NCBI GenBank assembly: GCA_028280635.1
Contig: JANQLM010000102.1
Span: 1-45,085 of the forward strand
Source of the DNA: Halieaceae bacterium
GTDB taxonomy: Bacteria; Pseudomonadota; Gammaproteobacteria; Pseudomonadales; Halieaceae
Reading direction: 5' to 3'
DNA length: 45,085 bases
This document shows, one piece after another, positions 9,148 to 18,060 of the stretch (the stretch's first letter is position 1; every line of letters starts with the position of its first letter). Below the pieces are notes generated by a model. It had not been told where the DNA came from. It ran no database searches and saw only the letters and a program-made list of their open reading frames with translations. The position numbers and the translations under genes were made by a program.

Positions 9148-10608
9148 CTACACCAGGCGTTTGCGCTCGTTTGACGGTGGAATCACCAGGGACTCGCGGT
9201 ATTTGGCGATCGTCCTGCGTGCCACCTTGATTCCTTGTTCGGCCAGCAGGTTGGTGATCTTGCTGTCGCTTAAGGGTTTTCTGGGGTTCTCGGCGGCGAT
9301 CAGCTTCTTGATCAGGGCCCTGATCGCCGTTGAGGAACACTCTCCACCAGAGGCCGTGTTGACGTGGCTGGAGAAAAAATACTTGAGTTCGAAGATGCCG
9401 CGGGGGGTGTGCATGTATTTCTGCGTGGTCACCCGGGAAATCGTGGATTCGTGCATCTCGACCGCCTCCGCAATATCGTGCAGGACCAGCGGCTTCATCG
9501 CTTCTTCGCCGTATTCAAGGAAGCCGCGCTGGTGCTCGACGATGCGCGTCGCGACCTTCATGAGGGTCTCATTGCGGCTCTGCAGGCTCTTCAGGAACCA
9601 GCGCGCCTCCTGGAGGCTGTCGCGCATATAGGTGTTGTCCGCGCTGTTGTCCGCGCGCTTCACCAGGCCGGCGTAGTCGGTATTGATCTTCAGTCGCGGC
9701 GCAATGTCTGGATTAAGCTCCACCACCCAGGCGCCGTTCTTCTTGCTGACAAACACGTCCGGCACCACGTACTCGGTGTTGTCGCTGCCAATGGTCTGGC
9801 CCGGGTTGGGGTTGAGCGACTGGATCAGGGTCAGCACTTCCCGCAGCTCGGGCTCGCGAATCTTGCTGCGACGAATCAACTGGGCGTAATCGCGGTTGCC
9901 CAGCAGGTTCATATAGCGGTTGACCACCAGCCGCGCCTCAGCCAGGTAGGGTGTATCGGCGGGCAACTGGTGTAGCTGAACCAGCAGGCACTCCCGCAGG
10001 TCGTGGGTGCAAACGCCGGGTGGGTCAAACTGCTGAAGCCGATGCAGCACAGCCATCACCTCGTCGAGTTCGACGTCGAGGTCCGCCGCCAGCCCGCTCC
10101 AGATGTCCTCGATACCGACAGCGAGCCGGCCGTTGTCGTCAGTGGCATCGATGATCGCCATGGCGATCACCCGATCGGTGTCGGACAGCCGCGTCAGGTT
10201 GAGCTGCCACAGCAGGTGGTCACCGAGGGTCTCACCGCTGGAATTGCGGCTGTCGAAATCAAAGTCGCTGTCGGGGGCCGGAGCGGAGGCGGCGCCCACG
10301 GGGGATTGATAGACGTCTTCCCACTGGGTATCCACCGGCAGCTCATCGGGAATCTGGGCATCGAAGTCGGAGAGTTCGCGTTCGTCGCTGGTGATCGCAT
10401 CCGCATCGCTGCGCGACTCAAGTTCCGTCGCCTCGGCGGGCTCAGCCTCACCCACATCCTCGACATCGAGCATGGGGTTGGTCTCCAGGGCCTCCTGGAT
10501 TTCCTGTTGCAGATCGAGGGTGGAGAGCTGGAGCAGCTTGATAGCCTGCTGCAGCTGGGGCGTCATTACCAGCTGTTGGCCAAGCTTTAATTGTAGGGAC
10601 TGTTTCAT
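9148..10608 (-). CDS. rpoN: RNA polymerase sigma-54 factor
   Basis: 486-residue sigma-54. Region I is Gln/Leu-rich ([20 protein letters not shown]), followed by an acidic linker (about 55-120, rich in D, E and S), the core-binding and DNA-binding domains, and the C-terminal RpoN box [10 protein letters not shown] (about residues 463-472), which reads the -24 element. ATG at 10608. A 163-bp spacer separates it from lptB, room for its own promoter. A sigma-54-like element on the opposite strand of that spacer is reported in the findings. Confidence 0.96.
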   Translation of the reverse strand: MKQSLQLKLGQQLVMTPQLQQAIKLLQLSTLDLQQEIQEALETNPMLDVEDVGEAEPAEATELESRSDADAITSDERELSDFDAQIPDELPVDTQWEDVYQSPVGAASAPAPDSDFDFDSRNSSGETLGDHLLWQLNLTRLSDTDRVIAMAIIDATDDNGRLAVGIEDIWSGLAADLDVELDEVMAVLHRLQQFDPPGVCTHDLRECLLVQLHQLPADTPYLAEARLVVNRYMNLLGNRDYAQLIRRSKIREPELREVLTLIQSLNPNPGQTIGSDNTEYVVPDVFVSKKNGAWVVELNPDIAPRLKINTDYAGLVKRADNSADNTYMRDSLQEARWFLKSLQSRNETLMKVATRIVEHQRGFLEYGEEAMKPLVLHDIAEAVEMHESTISRVTTQKYMHTPRGIFELKYFFSSHVNTASGGECSSTAIRALIKKLIAAENPRKPLSDSKITNLLAEQGIKVARRTIAKYRESLVIPPSNERKRLV

Positions 10609-10771
10609 ATGTGGTGGGCTGCTCCCCTGCGGTCAGTGTAGCCCTGCTGCTGTAGTGAGGCAACTTTGGCATGAAACTAGCATGGCTTTATGGGGCAGAG
10701 GCACCGCCGGGCGAGAAAAGTTGGTGAAAATGTGAGCGATTCCCCAGACTTGCGCGCAGTTTGCCCGGCCA

Positions 10772-11497
10772 CTAGAGACGGAATTCATCACCCAGGTAGA
10801 CCTTGCGGACCTGGTCGTCGGCGAGAATGTCCTCCGCGCTGCCGGCGGCAATGATGTGTCCCTCACCGACGATGTAGGCTTTCTCGCAGATGTCGAGCGT
10901 CTCACGCACGTTGTGATCGGTGATCAGCACGCCGATGCCGCGCGCCTGCAGGTGGGAGATGATTTGCTTGATGTCGTTCACCGAGATGGGGTCAACTCCC
11001 GCAAATGGCTCATCCAGCAGGATGAAGTCCGGTTCATTGGCCAGGGCCCGGGCGATTTCCACCCGCCGCCGCTCACCGCCGGACAGGGACATCCCGGCGC
11101 TGTCGCGGATGTGGGTAATGTGAAACTCTTCCAGCAGTTCCTCAACCCGTGCCTGGCGCTGGCTGCGCTTGAGATCGCGGCGGTGCTCGAGGATGGCCAT
11201 CAGGTTGTCCTTTACCGACAGCTTGCGAAAGATAGAGGCCTCCTGGGGCAGGTAGCCGATGCCCTTGCGGGCGCGGCCGTGCATGGGCAGCCGGGTCAGG
11301 TCCTGGCCGTCGATGGTAATCAGCCCGCGGTCCGCCGGTATGATGCCGACGATCATGTAAAAGCAGGTGGTTTTGCCGGCGCCGTTGGGGCCCAGCAGCC
11401 CGACAATCTGGCCGCTCTCGATTTCCAGGCTGACGTCGCGCACCACGGGCCGGCCGCGGTAGCTCTTGGCAAGATTGCTGGCGGTGAGAACGGCCAA
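10772..11497 (-). CDS. lptB: LPS export ATPase LptB
   Basis: 241-residue ABC ATPase that powers the LptB2FG extractor. Walker A is GPNGAGKT (36-43), the signature LSGGERRR (138-145), and Walker B FILLDEP with catalytic E163; the FAGVDPIS segment is typical of LptB. The only suitable start is TTG at 11497 (TTG GCC GTT CTC); no in-frame ATG lies between the lptA stop (11509) and it. lptF and lptG, its membrane partners, are also in this window, near 37-39 kb. Confidence 0.95.
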   Translation of the reverse strand: MAVLTASNLAKSYRGRPVVRDVSLEIESGQIVGLLGPNGAGKTTCFYMIVGIIPADRGLITIDGQDLTRLPMHGRARKGIGYLPQEASIFRKLSVKDNLMAILEHRRDLKRSQRQARVEELLEEFHITHIRDSAGMSLSGGERRRVEIARALANEPDFILLDEPFAGVDPISVNDIKQIISHLQARGIGVLITDHNVRETLDICEKAYIVGEGHIIAAGSAEDILADDQVRKVYLGDEFRL

Positions 11498-11508
11498 GGG
11501 GGCTGCGC

Positions 11509-12108
11509 CTATTCTTCCTCTTCCAGTCTTTGGGGCGGGATAGTGACGGTCACGCGTCCGTCGGATTCCGCGGCGGCTTTGACCAACTGTTCGCTGATGA
11601 AGTAATCGATCAGGTCGCCCTGCACGATTGAGCCGTCCTGGTCGACCTGGGCGTTCTCCCGCAGTTGCACCCGCTCTTCGCTGCGGAAGTACTCGATGAT
11701 ATCGCCGTGGGCATGCATCAGCGGGCTGTCGGGCTCGGGCTGCTGTTGCATACGCGCCGGCGAGCCTTCGGCGACGATACGTTCGGCCTCGTTTTCCAGG
11801 CGGTAGAAGGTGATGCGGTCTGCGGTGATCTTGATGGTGCCCTGCACCAGTTCCACGTTGCCCTGGTATACCGTACGCCCGGTTTTCTCATCGCGCAGGG
11901 CTTCGTCGGTGGTGATATGGATGGGTTGCTCGGTGTCGTCCGGCAGTGCCTGGGAGGGTGCGGCATTCAGCAGTAGCGCGAGCGTTGCGGCAATGTTCAC
12001 CGCCATGGCCGCACGCCAGCTCCGATTGCTGCCCAGGATAGTTGTCATGGTGTCAGTATAGGGCCTGAGCCGGTACCGCTTGAAGCGCAGCCGCCGTGAA
12101 AAGTTCAT
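11509..12108 (-). CDS. lptA: LptA, periplasmic LPS-bridge protein
   Basis: OstA/LptA-fold periplasmic protein, recognised by [11 protein letters not shown] and the repeated beta-jellyroll strands ([19 protein letters not shown]). Two starts are possible. ATG at 12108 overlaps the kdsC stop (ATGA) and adds a basic 20-residue leader ([19 protein letters not shown]). ATG at 12048 gives 179 residues with a normal signal peptide ending near APSQA. The second start makes the better secreted protein; the first makes a good coupling signal. lptC, normally between kdsC and lptA, is missing. Confidence 0.9.
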   Translation of the reverse strand: MNFSRRLRFKRYRLRPYTDTMTTILGSNRSWRAAMAVNIAATLALLLNAAPSQALPDDTEQPIHITTDEALRDEKTGRTVYQGNVELVQGTIKITADRITFYRLENEAERIVAEGSPARMQQQPEPDSPLMHAHGDIIEYFRSEERVQLRENAQVDQDGSIVQGDLIDYFISEQLVKAAAESDGRVTVTIPPQRLEEEE

Positions 12109-12641
12109 GACCCGTTGTCGTACAGGAAGGGCCTGCGCGCGTCCTCCAGCAGGTCCTGCGCATCGAGGATGAACTCACAGGCCTCGCGCACCGCTCCCAG
12201 TCCGCCGCCGCGCTGGCTGCGCCAATCCGCGTGGGAAGCCACACATTCGTCGCCGCCGGCCACCGTCATACCCAGCCCCACCGCCTGTATGGCACCCAGG
12301 TCCGGCAGGTCGTCGCCCATGTAGGCCACCTGCTCCAAGGACAGTTGTGTTCCTGCCATTATCTCCATGAGGGCGTCCAGCTTGTCATCTCTACCCTGGA
12401 CAATACGCTCGATGCCGAGTTCCCCCGCGCGCCGCTCCACGATGCTGGAGCTACGGCCGGTGATGATGGCCACTTCGATGCCGGCGGCCTGCAACAGCTT
12501 GATGCCCAGGCCGTCCGGGGTATAGAAGGTCTTGAGCTCTTCGCCGGCATTTCCGTAGTAAAGCCGGCCATCGCTGAGGACGCCGTCCACGTCCAGCACC
12601 AGCAGGCGGACACGCCGTGCCTTCTCCAGCGCCAGGCTCAT
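12105..12641 (-). CDS. kdsC: KdsC, KDO-8-phosphate phosphatase
   Basis: 178-residue HAD-family phosphatase releasing KDO from KDO-8-P in LPS inner-core synthesis. The nucleophile motif is LVLDVDGVLSDG (D17, D19) and the metal-binding motif is GDDLPDL (D110, D111). It has the small C0-type cap expected of tetrameric KdsC. The start overlaps the kdsD stop by ATGA, and the stop overlaps the possible lptA start by ATGA, so kdsD-kdsC-lptA form a coupled chain. Confidence 0.95.
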   Translation of the reverse strand: MSLALEKARRVRLLVLDVDGVLSDGRLYYGNAGEELKTFYTPDGLGIKLLQAAGIEVAIITGRSSSIVERRAGELGIERIVQGRDDKLDALMEIMAGTQLSLEQVAYMGDDLPDLGAIQAVGLGMTVAGGDECVASHADWRSQRGGGLGAVREACEFILDAQDLLEDARRPFLYDNGS

Positions 12642-13618
12642 ACGACACCCGCCTTGAGGATGTCCTGCAGCTTGATCACGCCGGTGGGGCGCTGTTGCTC
12701 GTCCACCGCGATCAGGCCGGTAATGGTGCGCTCCTCCATGATATGCAGGGCTTCCGCGGCCAGGATTTCCTTGTCAATGGTCACCGGGTGGTCGCTCATC
12801 ACCGCTTCGATTGGGGTGTTGTGAATGTCCATCTCATTGTCCAGCGCCCGGCGCAGGTCTCCGTCGGTAAACACACCCAACAGGCGGCCATCGTCGTCCA
12901 GCACGGTGGTCAGCCCCAGGCCCTTGCTGCTGACCTCGATCAGCGCCTCGTCGAGCAGGGTGCCGGCGGCGACGCGCGGCAATTCATCGCCGCCGTGCAT
13001 GATGTCATCCACCTTCAGTAGCAGTTTGCGGCCGAGGGCGCCGGCGGGATGCGAAAAGGCAAAGTCCTCCGGGGTAAAGCCGCGGGCTTCCAGCAGAGCG
13101 ATCGCCAGGGCATCACCGGCCACCAGGGTCACCGTGGTGCTGGAAGTCGGCGCCAGGTCCATCGGGCAGGCTTCCTGGGCGACGCGGGTGTCGAGGTTGA
13201 CCTCGGCGGCCCGGGCCAGCACGGAATCGGGATTGCCGGTCATGGTGATCAGCGGCACGGCCATACGCTTGAGCAGGGGCAGCAGGGTGACTACCTCGCT
13301 GGTGGAACCGCTGTTGGACAGTGCGATGACGCTGTCCTGGCTGGTGATCATGCCCAGGTCGCCGTGACTGGCTTCCCCGGGGTGCACGAAGAACGCCGGT
13401 GTGCCGGTGCTGGCCAGGGTGGCGGCGATCTTGGTGCCGATATGACCCGACTTACCCATACCGGTCACGACGACCCGGCCCTGGGTGTTGAGGAGAATTT
13501 CACAGGCGCGTGTAAATGAGTCATCCAGGCGCTCTAGCAGGTCGGTAATGGCGTCGCGCTCAAGTTCAACGGTACGGCGCACGGCACCGAGAAAATCGGG
13601 GTTTTCGGGTCTGGACAC
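12638..13618 (-). CDS. kdsD: KdsD, arabinose-5-phosphate isomerase
   Basis: 326-residue KpsF/GutQ-type isomerase making arabinose-5-phosphate for KDO synthesis. The N-terminal SIS domain has GMGKSGHIGTKIAATLASTG and the HPGEASHGDLGMI active-site segment. Two CBS motifs follow (from about residue 200). GTG start at 13618, 17 bases after the yrbG stop. Neighbouring kdsC catalyses a later step of the same pathway. Confidence 0.95.
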   Translation of the reverse strand: MSRPENPDFLGAVRRTVELERDAITDLLERLDDSFTRACEILLNTQGRVVVTGMGKSGHIGTKIAATLASTGTPAFFVHPGEASHGDLGMITSQDSVIALSNSGSTSEVVTLLPLLKRMAVPLITMTGNPDSVLARAAEVNLDTRVAQEACPMDLAPTSSTTVTLVAGDALAIALLEARGFTPEDFAFSHPAGALGRKLLLKVDDIMHGGDELPRVAAGTLLDEALIEVSSKGLGLTTVLDDDGRLLGVFTDGDLRRALDNEMDIHNTPIEAVMSDHPVTIDKEILAAEALHIMEERTITGLIAVDEQQRPTGVIKLQDILKAGVV

Positions 13619-13635
13619 GGATGGTTCCCGGGGGC

Positions 13636-14622
13636 TTAGCGGGCGGTGTTGTAAAGCCAGTAATAATACAGCGCGTAGAGCACGAGAAACAGTACGCCCA
13701 TGCCCCGGCCGATCTGGTGTTCCCGCGGCGCGCCGCCGGCTACCGCGCTCCTGATGGTGGTCGCGTAGAGCCCGCCTGCCAGCAGCAGGGTGATGCCGAG
13801 CATGGAGGCGTAGTCCCGCAGCAGCACCTCCTGCCCGAGAGACTGGGTCTCGAACAAACCCGGCAGCGACATGACGCCCAGCAGGTTGAACAGGTTGGAG
13901 CCCATGACATTACCCAGCGCGATCTCGGCGTGGCCCTTCATGGCGCTGGCCAGGGAGGCTGCCAGCTCCGGCAGGCTGGTGCCCACCGCGACAATCGACA
14001 GGCCGATCACCAGTGGGCTGACGCCAAGCTCCAGGGCCACATTGCTGGCGCCCCACACCAGCACTTTGGAACTGATGACCAACAGCACCAGGCCAATGCC
14101 AAAGCTGGCCCAGGCCCGGGTGGGGCTCATATGCGGCAGCGCCTCTACGTTGGCCTCTTCCTCGGCGTTGGGGTCGTGGGACTGGGAGCGAATCATTTCG
14201 TACAGAATGAAGGCGAGGGCACCGAGCATCAACAGCCCGTCGAGCCAGGTCAGTTCCAGGTCGAGCAGCAGCAGGCCGCAGCCGAGGGTCACGGCCAGCA
14301 GGGTGGGTAACTCCCGGCGCAGCCGGTTGCGATGCACCGGCAGTGGTGCGATCAGCACGGTAATGCCCAGCACCAGGCCGATATTGGCCATATTGGAGCC
14401 AATGGCATTACCCACGGCCAGGTCGCCGGCACCGAACAGCGCGGCGTTGATGCTGACCAGTACCTCCGGCGCGGAGGTCCCCAGGGAGACGATGGTGAGG
14501 CCAATTAAAATGGGTGACATGCCCATGTTGTCCGCGATGGCGGCGGCTCCGGCGACAAACAGGTCAGCGCTCCAGACCAGGATGATAAAGCCGACCAGGA
14601 TGGCGGCCGAAGCGATCAGCAT
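13636..14622 (-). CDS. yrbG: YrbG-like sodium/calcium antiporter
   Basis: 328-residue CaCA-superfamily exchanger with the two inverted alpha-repeats: GTSAPE (48-53) and GTSLPE (214-219), each within a hydrophobic segment. About ten membrane helices are expected, with a charged loop near residues 147-165. It heads the kdsD/LPS operon, as in E. coli. In E. coli the divergent neighbour is mlaF; here it is mlaC, across a repeat-filled spacer. Confidence 0.93.
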   Translation of the reverse strand: MLIASAAILVGFIILVWSADLFVAGAAAIADNMGMSPILIGLTIVSLGTSAPEVLVSINAALFGAGDLAVGNAIGSNMANIGLVLGITVLIAPLPVHRNRLRRELPTLLAVTLGCGLLLLDLELTWLDGLLMLGALAFILYEMIRSQSHDPNAEEEANVEALPHMSPTRAWASFGIGLVLLVISSKVLVWGASNVALELGVSPLVIGLSIVAVGTSLPELAASLASAMKGHAEIALGNVMGSNLFNLLGVMSLPGLFETQSLGQEVLLRDYASMLGITLLLAGGLYATTIRSAVAGGAPREHQIGRGMGVLFLVLYALYYYWLYNTAR

Positions 14623-15050
14623 AAAGTCACTATTCCTGTTACAGTATCGCCGCTGCTGAAAGCGACCGCCTGAACCTGTGTGCTCGCCCCGAAGCGATTT
14701 GAAACCCTTGCGAACCTCTGCCGAGCGAACTTGTTGTGGCTGTCGTAGTCAAAGCGTAAGCCAAAGCGTAAGTAAAAACGAAAGCCAAATGCGGCCAGAC
14801 TTTTGGTCAAACATTTCGGTCAAACATTTCGGTCAATCATTTTGGCTAAGCTTTGGCCAAACTTCGGGCAAACTGCGGCCAAAAGATGGTCCAGGTAGTG
14901 GCCCGGGCAGCAGTCCAAGCTCGACGGGACATCGTATCATGCCGCGGGCGCTGCATTATATAAGCGCACCGGGGCTAAGGAAACGGACACCGGATACCGC
15001 GACCAGCCCCCGGATTGAACCCAGGAACCGTGCAATCTAACAGGATGACT
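14623..15050. other. Divergent yrbG/mlaC intergenic region (428 bp)
   Basis: No convincing gene is present. It holds the promoters for both flanking operons, a degenerate tandem repeat (14748-14887) and, nearer mlaC, an AT-rich TATATA box (about 14955-14960) about 95 bases before the mlaC start. In E. coli this junction is yrbG/mlaF. A 64-codon open frame on the minus strand (14616-14810) is only the repeat read in another frame and overlaps the yrbG start out of frame. Confidence 0.6.
14748..14887. repeat. Degenerate 10-13-bp tandem repeat array
   Basis: Twelve consecutive units share the form G(G)YCAAAnnTTnC. Clearest are GGTCAAACATTTC at 14805 and again at 14818, then GGTCAATCATTTT at 14831. 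Shorter units follow (GGCTAAGCTTT, GGCCAAACTTC, GGGCAAACTGC, GGCCAAAAGAT). Upstream are GTCAAAGCGTAA (14748) and GCCAAAGCGTAA (14760). The A-runs recur roughly once per helical turn, which would favour bent DNA or stacked protein binding. Confidence 0.85.
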
Positions 15051-15752
15051 ATGAACGCGCTGCTCCCAAGCATCACCCGATTCTCCGCCCTTGCACTCGC
15101 ACTGCTGATTGCGGTCGGCATGGCGCCGCTCGCCTCGGCTGTAGCAGAGGAGCCGGCGGCTCCAGACGCCTACCAGGTTATCGAGCGCACCACCGACCAG
15201 GTGATGGCGCTGGTGCAGGAGGCCAACGGCTACGCCGATGAGGACCCCGAGCGCTACTTCCGCGAACTGCAGACGGTGCTCGATGAGGTCGTGGATTTCG
15301 CCTACTTCTCCCGCGCCGTGATGGGCCCCTACGCCAGCCGCAAGCGCTACCAATCGCTGAGCCCCGAGGGCAAGAAGGAACTGCGCGCGCAGGTAAGCCG
15401 CTTTACCGACGTGATGCGCGAGGGCCTGGTGCGTACCTATGGTAAGGGCCTGCTGGCTTTCGGCGGCAGTCGGGTAGAGGTACAACGCCCCGATGCGGGT
15501 GAGGAGCTCGGCGACAAGGCGGAGATTCGCCAGCTTATTTACAGTGATGCTCCGGAGCCCTACGTCATCGAATACCAGATGCGTAGAGGCAAGGACGGTA
15601 GCTGGCGGCTGCGCAACCTGATTGTTGAGACCATCAACCTGGGGGTTATCTATCGCAACCAGTTCCAGGCCGCCGCCCAGGACGCGAATGGCGACATCAA
15701 TGCGGTGATCGACAACTGGACCACCCCGGAGAGCGATGCGACGGCCGGTTGA
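15051..15752 (+). CDS. mlaC: MlaC, periplasmic phospholipid-shuttle protein
   Basis: 233-residue MlaC/Ttg2D family protein. The signal peptide (FSALALALLIAVGMAPLASA) is followed by a family-typical domain (VDFAYFSRAVMGPYASRKRY; INLGVIYRNQF near the C-terminus). MlaC carries phospholipids between MlaA in the outer membrane and MlaFEDB in the inner membrane. ATG 15051 is preferred because AGGA sits 5 bases upstream; ATG 15045 overlaps that site. The mlaF, mlaE and mlaD genes that normally precede it and mlaB that normally follows are not here. Confidence 0.93.
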   Translation: MNALLPSITRFSALALALLIAVGMAPLASAVAEEPAAPDAYQVIERTTDQVMALVQEANGYADEDPERYFRELQTVLDEVVDFAYFSRAVMGPYASRKRYQSLSPEGKKELRAQVSRFTDVMREGLVRTYGKGLLAFGGSRVEVQRPDAGEELGDKAEIRQLIYSDAPEPYVIEYQMRRGKDGSWRLRNLIVETINLGVIYRNQFQAAAQDANGDINAVIDNWTTPESDATAG

Positions 15753-15838
15753 CACCGCCTTGCGCCGGGCGCTGCCGCGACTCGCTATTGACGGGTATTT
15801 CTCCTAAACTTCACGCTTTTTTCGCGGCGGGGAAAATC

Positions 15839-16081
15839 ATGCAGGCGCAGGAACTGCAGACACTGTTGACCGAAGAACTGCCAGGCTGTGAGGTGGAAGT
15901 TCGCAGCGAGGGCAGCCACTACGACATCCTGGTGATTGGTGAGATGTTCGATGGCCTGCGGCCGGTGCAAAAGCAGCAGGCAGTCTACAAGGTACTCAAT
16001 CCGCTGATTACCAGCGGCAGCATTCACGCGGTCAATATTCGTACCCATACGCCGGCCGAGTGGCAGGCGCTCAATAACTGA
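15839..16081 (+). CDS. ibaG: IbaG, BolA-family protein
   Basis: 80-residue BolA/IbaG protein. Key features are the [19 protein letters not shown] strand region with the conserved SHY, and the [14 protein letters not shown]-terminus. Partners of BolA proteins are monothiol glutaredoxins and Fe-S clusters. ATG at 15839 was chosen; the open frame upstream to 15749 overlaps the mlaC end and has no family match. murA normally follows but here hisG starts 8 bases after the stop. Confidence 0.93.
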   Translation: MQAQELQTLLTEELPGCEVEVRSEGSHYDILVIGEMFDGLRPVQKQQAVYKVLNPLITSGSIHAVNIRTHTPAEWQALNN

Positions 16082-16089
16082 GCCCAGCC

Positions 16090-16719
16090 GTGCCCGGTGT
16101 ACTCACGCTCGCCCTTACCAAGGGGCGGATCCTCAAGGAGACCCTGCCGCTGCTGGCGCGGGCCGGCATCGTGCCGGCTGAGGACATCGCCTCCAGCCGC
16201 AAGCTGGTGTTTGACTGCACCCGACCCGGTGTCAGGCTGCTGGTGCTGCGGGGCACCGACGTGCCGACCTATGTACGCCACGGCGCCGCCGACCTCGGGG
16301 TGGTGGGTAAGGATATCCTGCTGGAGCAGGGCGCCGACGATCTCTATGAACCACTGGATCTGGGCATTGCCCGCTGTCGCCTGATGACCGCGGCACCGGT
16401 GGGTTGGTCCCCCGGAGTCGGGCGTCTGCGGGTGGCCACCAAGTTCACTACCGTGGCGCGGCAGTTTTTCGCGGACCAGGGCCGCCATGCAGACTTTATC
16501 AAGCTCTATGGCGCCATGGAGCTGGCGCCGTTGATGGGGCTGGCCGACGTGATCGTGGATATCGTGGATACCGGCAATACCCTGAAGGCCAATGGACTGG
16601 AGCCACTGGACCTGATCGCGGATATCAGTACCCGGCTGGTGGTCAACAAGGCCTCCATGCGCAGCTACCCCTTGGAGATCGAGGCGCTGGTGGCGGAGTT
16701 GCGGGAGGCCCTGGTCTGA
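16090..16719 (+). CDS. hisG: ATP phosphoribosyltransferase, short form
   Basis: 209-residue HisG catalysing the first step of histidine synthesis. It begins [21 protein letters not shown] with a GTG start, and has the PRPP-binding segment [18 protein letters not shown]. At this length it lacks the C-terminal regulatory domain of long HisG, so by family knowledge it needs a HisZ partner, which is not in the window. The stop overlaps the hisD start by one base (TGATG). Confidence 0.96.
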   Translation: MPGVLTLALTKGRILKETLPLLARAGIVPAEDIASSRKLVFDCTRPGVRLLVLRGTDVPTYVRHGAADLGVVGKDILLEQGADDLYEPLDLGIARCRLMTAAPVGWSPGVGRLRVATKFTTVARQFFADQGRHADFIKLYGAMELAPLMGLADVIVDIVDTGNTLKANGLEPLDLIADISTRLVVNKASMRSYPLEIEALVAELREALV

Positions 16720-18020
16720 TGCGAAGGCTTGATACCCGCGATGCGGATTTCCGCCAGCAACTGGATCGATTGACTGCCTGGCAGGACAGCGTCGATCGCG
16801 AAGTCGTTGCGGCTGTGGATGCCATAGTCGATGACATTGTTACCCGTGGCGACACGGCCCTGCTGGAATACACGGCCCGCTTTGATCGGGTTGAAGCAGA
16901 CACTGTCGCGGCCCTGGAGATAAATGCTGAGCGCCTGCAGGCGGCGTTGGATGGGTTGGCGGTCGACGAGCGCAGTGCCCTGGAAGTGGCCGCCCGTCGC
17001 ATAGAGGATTACCACCGGCGCCAGCTCGGCGACTCCTGGCACTATCAGGACGGCACCGGCAGCGTGCTGGGCCAGAAAATCACTGCCATGGCTCGGGTGG
17101 GCGTCTACGTACCGGGCGGCAAGGCCAGCTACCCCTCATCGGTGCTGATGAATGTGATTCCCGCCCGCGTGGCCGGCGTCACTGAGATCATCATGGTGGT
17201 CCCCACGCCCGGCGGCGAGATCAACCCGCTGGTGCTGGCGGCGGCGTCCCTGGCCGGTGCCCACCGGGTGTTTGGGATTGGCGGCGCCCAGGCGGTGGCC
17301 GCGCTGGCCTATGGCACCGACACCGTGCCGCGTGTCGACAAAATTGTCGGCCCCGGCAATATTTATGTGGCAACGGCCAAGCGCCGGGTGTTCGGCCAGG
17401 TGGGCATCGACATGGTGGCCGGGCCGTCGGAGATCCTGGTGATTTGTGACGGCAAGACGCCGGCGGACTGGATTGCCATGGACCTGTTCTCCCAGGCCGA
17501 GCACGACGAAAACGCCCAGTCGATCCTGGTGTCACCGGACGCCGGCTTCCTGGACCAGGTAGAGGCCAGCATCGATCGGCTGCTGCCGGATATGTCGCGA
17601 GCCGACATCATCCGCAAGTCACTCGAAGCGCGCGGTGCCATGGTGCTGTGCAGGGACCTGGAGGAGGCCGCGGCGGTATCCAACCGGGTGGCGCCGGAAC
17701 ACCTGGAACTCTCTCTGGCAGCGCCGGACGACCTGTTGCCGGCCATTCAGCACGCCGGCGCGATATTCCTGGGCCGCTACAGTGCCGAGGCCCTTGGCGA
17801 CTACTGTGCCGGCCCCAACCACGTACTACCCACTTCGGGTACTGCGCGTTTTTCCTCGCCTTTGGGGGTCTATGACTTCCAGAAGCGCAGCTCGCTGATC
17901 CAGTGCAGCCGGGAAGGGATTGCGCAGCTGGCGCCGGTGGCGGCGACCCTGGCCCGCGGTGAATCCCTGGAGGCTCATGCCCTGTCAGCGGAGTACCGCC
18001 TGTCGGAACCCGACGACTAG
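16719..18020 (+). CDS. hisD: Histidinol dehydrogenase
   Basis: 433-residue zinc enzyme doing the last two oxidations of histidine synthesis. Family signatures seen are [36 protein letters not shown] and the catalytic AEHDE motif. The ATG at 16719 overlaps the hisG stop; a longer frame back to 16404 lies inside hisG and is not real. hisC, which often follows, is absent and a convergent protease gene comes next. Confidence 0.97.
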   Translation: MRRLDTRDADFRQQLDRLTAWQDSVDREVVAAVDAIVDDIVTRGDTALLEYTARFDRVEADTVAALEINAERLQAALDGLAVDERSALEVAARRIEDYHRRQLGDSWHYQDGTGSVLGQKITAMARVGVYVPGGKASYPSSVLMNVIPARVAGVTEIIMVVPTPGGEINPLVLAAASLAGAHRVFGIGGAQAVAALAYGTDTVPRVDKIVGPGNIYVATAKRRVFGQVGIDMVAGPSEILVICDGKTPADWIAMDLFSQAEHDENAQSILVSPDAGFLDQVEASIDRLLPDMSRADIIRKSLEARGAMVLCRDLEEAAAVSNRVAPEHLELSLAAPDDLLPAIQHAGAIFLGRYSAEALGDYCAGPNHVLPTSGTARFSSPLGVYDFQKRSSLIQCSREGIAQLAPVAATLARGESLEAHALSAEYRLSEPDD

Positions 18021-18038
18021 CTGGCCGGGGCCCGTGGG

Positions 18039-18060
18039 CTAGCTGCTGCCTAGCTGCTGC
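18039..18060. repeat. Perfect 11-bp tandem duplication at the protease stop codon
   Basis: CTAGCTGCTGC occurs twice head to tail. On the minus strand the upstream copy encodes the last Ser-Ser-stop of the degS-like gene and the downstream copy repeats it, so the stop is duplicated. It looks like a recent slippage event in the 29-bp gap between convergent hisD and degS. Confidence 0.9.

Noticed and set aside
14616-14810. 64-codon minus-strand open frame upstream of yrbG
   Set aside because: It is the repeat array read in one frame (repeated F, R, L and G), overlaps the yrbG start out of frame and has no start signal of note.
14748-14887. CRISPR array or origin iterons
   Set aside because: Units are only 10-13 bp with no unique spacers, no cas or replication genes nearby, and variable unit length.
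16404-16718. N-terminal extension of hisD
   Set aside because: Lies inside hisG in another frame; HisD of normal length starts at 16719 with a TGATG overlap.
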